Source: Pirellulaceae bacterium (lineage in GTDB: Bacteria; Planctomycetota; Planctomycetia; Pirellulales; Pirellulaceae). From it: 33,349 nt of DNA. Numbering within the stretch: position 1 is the first letter of the stretch; the number at the start of each line of letters is the position of its first letter. Of this stretch, positions 29,821-33,349 are shown piece after piece. The stretch spans positions 1 through 33,349 of the forward strand of contig JADHUC010000104.1 of NCBI GenBank assembly GCA_016784735.1, read 5' to 3'. Made by a program: the position numbers and the translations under genes. Below the pieces are notes generated by a model. The model searched no databases, was not told the origin of the DNA, and saw only the letters and a program-made list of their open reading frames with translations.

Positions 29821-32800
29821 ATGTTCTACGCCGATTTGCACCTCCACTCGAAGTACTCGCGGGCCACCAGTCGAGAATCCGACTTGGAACATATGGCTAT
29901 CTGGGCTCGCAAGAAGGGCGTGTCCGTCCTGGGTACGGGCGATTTTACCCATCCACAGTGGTTTGCCGAACTCAAAGAGAAGCTGGTTCCCGCCGAACCG
30001 GGCCTTTTCCGATTGCGAGACGACCTGCGGCGAGAAGTCGATCGGCAAGCCGAAATGGCCGGTGACACTCGCTTCACGTTACAAGTCGAGATTTCGACGA
30101 TCTACAAGAGAGGCGATCGAACTCGCAAAGTACACCACGTAATCTACGCACCAGACTTGGAGAAGGCCGAACGACTGACCCAGAAGCTGGCGGCGATCGG
30201 GAACGTCCGTTCGGACGGTCGACCGATTCTCGGGCTCGACTCACGGGACTTGTTGGAGATTACGCTGGAAAGTGGCGAGGGTTGTTACCTTGTGCCGGCG
30301 CACATCTGGACGCCGTGGTTCGCCGTGTTGGGTTCGAAATCAGGGTTCGATTCGATCGACGAGTGCTATGGAGACCTGGCTTCCGAGGTGTTTGCCTTAG
30401 AGACCGGTTTGTCGTCCGACCCGGCGATGAACTGGCGTTTATCGCAGCTTGACCGCTACACCCTGGTCTCGAACTCGGACGCGCATTCACCGCCCAAGAT
30501 CGGCCGAGAAGCGTGCGTGTTCGAAACTGAACTGGACTACTTCGCCATGCGGCGCGCGCTGGAGACCGGCGAGGGATACGGAGGCACGGTCGAGTTCTTC
30601 CCGGAAGAAGGCAAGTACCATTTGGACGGCCATCGCAAGTGCGGTGTCCGGCTATCGCCTGACGAAACGCGCGAACACGACGGCGTGTGTCCCGAATGCG
30701 GGAAGAAGCTGACCGTTGGCGTCATGAATCGAGTGGACGAACTGGCCGACCGCCAGGACGGATTCCGTCCGGACGGGGCCAGTCGCTATCGCAGTCTTGT
30801 GCCGTTGGCCGAAGTGATTGCGGAAATCCGTGGCGTGGGCGACAAGAGCAAGAGGGTACAACAAGCCTACGAAGAACTGCTTGCTCGCGTCGGTTCGGAA
30901 CTGTACATATTGGGGCAGGCGCCAGTCGAAGACATCCGCGCCGCCGGGTCGCCGTTGGTGGCCGAGGCGATCCACCGAATGCGCGAAGGGCGCGTGATCC
31001 GCGATGCGGGCTACGACGGCGAGTACGGCAAGATCCACTTGTTCGAGAAAGACGAATTGACTCACGGGGCCCATGTGTCGCTGTTGTTCGAGATGCCGGA
31101 GGCGCCGACAGGCGACGAGCCATCGACGCCGCGTCGTTCGGATCGAACGAAGGCGGCCGGTGACGAGGGGGCAACGCAGCGCGTACAAGAGGAGCCTTCA
31201 TCGTGGGCCATGGATCTCCAGCACTCGGCCAGGGATGCCTTCGCAGAAAAGAAACCCGGCTTTTCGGAAAAAGCCGGGTTTCTGACCGATCTCGATCCCG
31301 AGCAGCGGGCAGCCGCCGAAATCGTCAATGGGCCACTTCTGATCGTCGCCGGACCCGGCACCGGCAAGACGCGAACACTGACTCATCGGATCGCACACTT
31401 GGTCGCCGATCATGGCGTTTCGCCTGAAGCATGCCTCGCGATCACCTTCAGCCGCCGCGCGGCAGGCGAGATGACCGAACGTTTGGCGCATCTGCTACCT
31501 GACGGCGGCGATCGTGTACCGGTTATGACCTTCCATGCCCTGGGGCTGGCGATCGTACGGGAGAATGCGCAACGCCTCGGTTTGCCCGAGTCCTTCCGCG
31601 TGGCTGGCGATGAAGAACGGGGACGGTTGCTGGTCGAAAGAATCGGTCTCAAAGAACGCGCCGCCAAACGCCTTTTGTCCGAGATATCGAAGGCGAAGCG
31701 ACGCTGCGTTCCTACTGATCCGGCGACGGATGTGGGCCGGATGTTCGAGCAGTATCAGCAGTTGCTGCGAGACGAAGCACTGGTTGATTTCGACGATCTA
31801 ATCCTGCTACCCGTCCAACTGTTGGAAGGCGACGTGAAGTTGGCTGCCGAGTATCGAAACCGGTGGCGTTGGATTTCGGTCGACGAGTACCAGGACATTG
31901 ACGATAGCCAATACCGGCTGGTGCAACAGCTTGTCCCGAGCGACGGGAACATCTGCGCCATTGGCGATCCGGACCAGTCGATCTACGGCTTCCGCGGCGC
32001 AAATCCCCAGGCGTTCCTGCGATTCAGCCAGGATTTCGCGAAGCCCCGCACGGTCCATCTGACCCGCAACTACCGCTCGTCGCAAACGATTGTCGATGCC
32101 GCTTTGCAGGCGGTTGCACCAACCAGCTTGGTGGACAACCGATCGCTTCAATCGCTGGCGGTCGACGCTCAACTCGTACGGATCGAAAGCTGTCCGACTG
32201 AACGGGCGGAAGCTGAATTCGTCGTCCATTCGATCGAACGGCTGATCGGCGGTTCGACGTTCTTTTCGATGGATAGCGGCCGCGTCGAGTCGCATGAAGG
32301 CGAATCGTTTTCATTCGCCGACTTCGCGGTTCTGTACCGCACCGACGCGCAGGCCGATGCACTTGTCGAGGCGCTGGCCAGGTCCGGCATTCCGTTTCAG
32401 AAGAAGTCTCACCGCAGCCTGACCGACGAGCCTGCGGTCCGGGCGATGATTCAGTTTTTCCAACGCGAATTGCGACCGGTGTCCGAGGAATACTCCGGCG
32501 AAAGCGCCGTCGTCCTGCTAAAGAAGGCAGCCGACGCCGTTTGGGACGAACATCCCGACGCGGCCGACTACCTGGACCAGTTGCATCCATTGGCCGAGCG
32601 TTGCGGTGACGATCCGGCTCGTTTGCTCACCGAGTTAGCCATGGGCGTCGACGCCGACTTGTGGGACGCGCGTGCCGATCGCGTCTCGTTATTGACGCTC
32701 CACGCCTCGAAGGGCCTGGAATTCCCGGTCGTGTTCCTTGTCGGCTGCGAGGACGGCCTGCTGCCTCTGAGGTGGAGCAGTTCCGACGAGGCGGACACGG

Positions 32801-33015
32801 CCGAAGAACGACGCCTGTTTTTCGTCGGCATGACGCGAGCAAAGAGCCGGCTCTTTCTTTCCCACGCAAAGAGACGATTTTGGCGGGGCAAGGTACGAGA
32901 AATGCCCGCCTCGCCATTCCTGCAGCAGATCCAGGAAGAACTGCTGGAACGCGCTCAACGGAAGGCAAGACGCAGGTCCAAGACGCGGCCAGACGAGCAG
33001 ATGGAGTTATTCTAG
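29821..33015 (+). CDS. Endonuclease Q-like PHP nuclease fused to a UvrD/Rep-type helicase
   Basis: 1064 residues from an ATG at 29821 with GGAAGGAG 9 bases upstream. Residues 1-250 are a PHP phosphoesterase domain (DLHLHS 5-10, GTGDFTHP, VPAHIWTPW, SNSDAHSP). A zinc-ribbon-like HRKC/CPEC element (271-293) and a helical region with IRGVGDKSKRV follow, as in endonuclease Q, which nicks DNA beside deaminated bases. Residues 490-1064 are a superfamily 1 helicase: GPGTGKTR (511-518), ITFSRRAAGEM, DEYQD (688-692), GDPDQSIYGFRGA (715-727), TRNYRSS, HASKGLEF (961-968) and VGMTRAKSRLF. A charged linker joins the halves and contains the palindrome at 31251-31282. The domains suggest a single-protein repair nicking and unwinding enzyme. 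The upstream reading to 29551 would cross the repeat at 29623-29683. Confidence 0.9.
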   Translation: MFYADLHLHSKYSRATSRESDLEHMAIWARKKGVSVLGTGDFTHPQWFAELKEKLVPAEPGLFRLRDDLRREVDRQAEMAGDTRFTLQVEISTIYKRGDRTRKVHHVIYAPDLEKAERLTQKLAAIGNVRSDGRPILGLDSRDLLEITLESGEGCYLVPAHIWTPWFAVLGSKSGFDSIDECYGDLASEVFALETGLSSDPAMNWRLSQLDRYTLVSNSDAHSPPKIGREACVFETELDYFAMRRALETGEGYGGTVEFFPEEGKYHLDGHRKCGVRLSPDETREHDGVCPECGKKLTVGVMNRVDELADRQDGFRPDGASRYRSLVPLAEVIAEIRGVGDKSKRVQQAYEELLARVGSELYILGQAPVEDIRAAGSPLVAEAIHRMREGRVIRDAGYDGEYGKIHLFEKDELTHGAHVSLLFEMPEAPTGDEPSTPRRSDRTKAAGDEGATQRVQEEPSSWAMDLQHSARDAFAEKKPGFSEKAGFLTDLDPEQRAAAEIVNGPLLIVAGPGTGKTRTLTHRIAHLVADHGVSPEACLAITFSRRAAGEMTERLAHLLPDGGDRVPVMTFHALGLAIVRENAQRLGLPESFRVAGDEERGRLLVERIGLKERAAKRLLSEISKAKRRCVPTDPATDVGRMFEQYQQLLRDEALVDFDDLILLPVQLLEGDVKLAAEYRNRWRWISVDEYQDIDDSQYRLVQQLVPSDGNICAIGDPDQSIYGFRGANPQAFLRFSQDFAKPRTVHLTRNYRSSQTIVDAALQAVAPTSLVDNRSLQSLAVDAQLVRIESCPTERAEAEFVVHSIERLIGGSTFFSMDSGRVESHEGESFSFADFAVLYRTDAQADALVEALARSGIPFQKKSHRSLTDEPAVRAMIQFFQRELRPVSEEYSGESAVVLLKKAADAVWDEHPDAADYLDQLHPLAERCGDDPARLLTELAMGVDADLWDARADRVSLLTLHASKGLEFPVVFLVGCEDGLLPLRWSSSDEADTAEERRLFFVGMTRAKSRLFLSHAKRRFWRGKVREMPASPFLQQIQEELLERAQRKARRRSKTRPDEQMELF
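31251..31282. repeat. Perfect 14-bp palindrome inside the nuclease-helicase linker
   Basis: GAAACCCGGCTTTT (31251-31264) is inverted exactly at 31269-31282 around CGGA. It encodes residues 477-487 (KKPGFSEKAGF) of the fusion protein. Its shape, a GC core flanked by A- and T-runs, is that of a bidirectional intrinsic terminator, yet it lies in an open reading frame. Confidence 0.9.
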
Positions 33016-33349
33016 CTTACCGGACAGTTGCATGATGATTCTGCCCAGAAATGCGTTGTTTTCTCAGGCAATATGATTGTCACTCAAAGATGAGGGATGC
33101 GACGGACTCTTTGTGTGGCGCATGTCGCTCGAGGATGTCGGGTAACGTAGCGTCCGGAATCACAATTGTCTCAAACATGACAGCAATTCCCTCTGTCGTC
33201 CAGACAGCCTGCCTCTTAGCTCCGTTTGCCGCGGAGGACTTGCCCTTCAATTCATATGGACAAGTGTTCACTCAAAACTCACTGGACCAGCACACGGGGT
33301 ATCCAAAGGACTTAGAGGTCGGCTCAGTTTCTTGACCGGACGGCCGTAG
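33016..33349. other. Right-edge region with one weak small ORF
   Basis: 334 bases after the nuclease-helicase stop. A 63-codon frame on the minus strand (33271 GTG to 33080) has fair composition, with an internal ATG at 33178 preceded by GAGGGAA and giving MFETIVIPDATLPDILERHA. It has no recognised family and I do not call it a gene with confidence. The plus-strand frame at 33051-33335 is less protein-like. Confidence 0.3.

Noticed and set aside
1..33349. CRISPR array or prophage
   Set aside because: No regularly spaced direct repeats, cas genes, integrase or phage structural genes are visible.

Overview
The window looks like a chromosomal segment from a planctomycete, probably a Pirellula-type lineage. 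The evidence is: an N-terminal LEPR-XLL-type motif (LESRCLLA) on a large secreted protein; a BBP7-type beta-barrel outer-membrane protein; kinase-like proteins with the planctomycete N-terminal helical module; a J-like protein opening with DPYYKWLGIPP; and long intergenic inverted repeats. No rRNA, transposase, integrase, phage gene or CRISPR array is visible. The assignment rests on family recognition only.

Layout. 1-2263 (-) is the N-terminal part of a large secreted protein with SdrD_B-like and GEVED-like domains, cut by the left edge. 3037-4413 (-) is a BBP7-type barrel protein. 4765-6846 (-) is DNA topoisomerase VI subunit B with no subunit A beside it. 7101-8181 (+) holds two small secreted proteins, then a strong terminator that runs into the end of a convergent radical SAM gene (8273-9361, -). 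9462-10022 (+) is a GNAT acetyltransferase. 10191-12657 (+) is a coupled pair of M16 peptidase subunits, one with the zinc site and one without. 12824-13684 (-) is an endonuclease/exonuclease/phosphatase family protein. A tRNA-Asp(GUC) with its own promoter and terminator lies at 13844-13917. 14145-15721 is a sparse region with two proteins I do not recognise.

16106-24985 is the most unusual part. It has two divergent gene pairs around a 152-bp intergenic region. Leftwards are an FHA-pseudokinase and a GAF-like/HlyD membrane-fusion adaptor. Rightwards are a transmembrane pseudokinase and a J-domain-like transmembrane protein. The two rightward proteins carry closely related C-terminal ectodomains of about 320-340 residues on different cytoplasmic heads. 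I propose that these four genes form an envelope-associated signalling or assembly system based on pseudokinases; this is inference.

25479-33015 (+) holds two TatA-type translocase subunits, an SH3-like/LRR secreted protein, an APC-type permease, a signal-peptide-bearing FAM173/DOT1-like methyltransferase, and a fusion of an endonuclease Q-like PHP nuclease to a UvrD-type helicase. A perfect 14-bp palindrome that looks like a former terminator sits in the linker of that fusion. Several intergenic regions carry 22-31-bp inverted repeats, mostly just downstream of genes.
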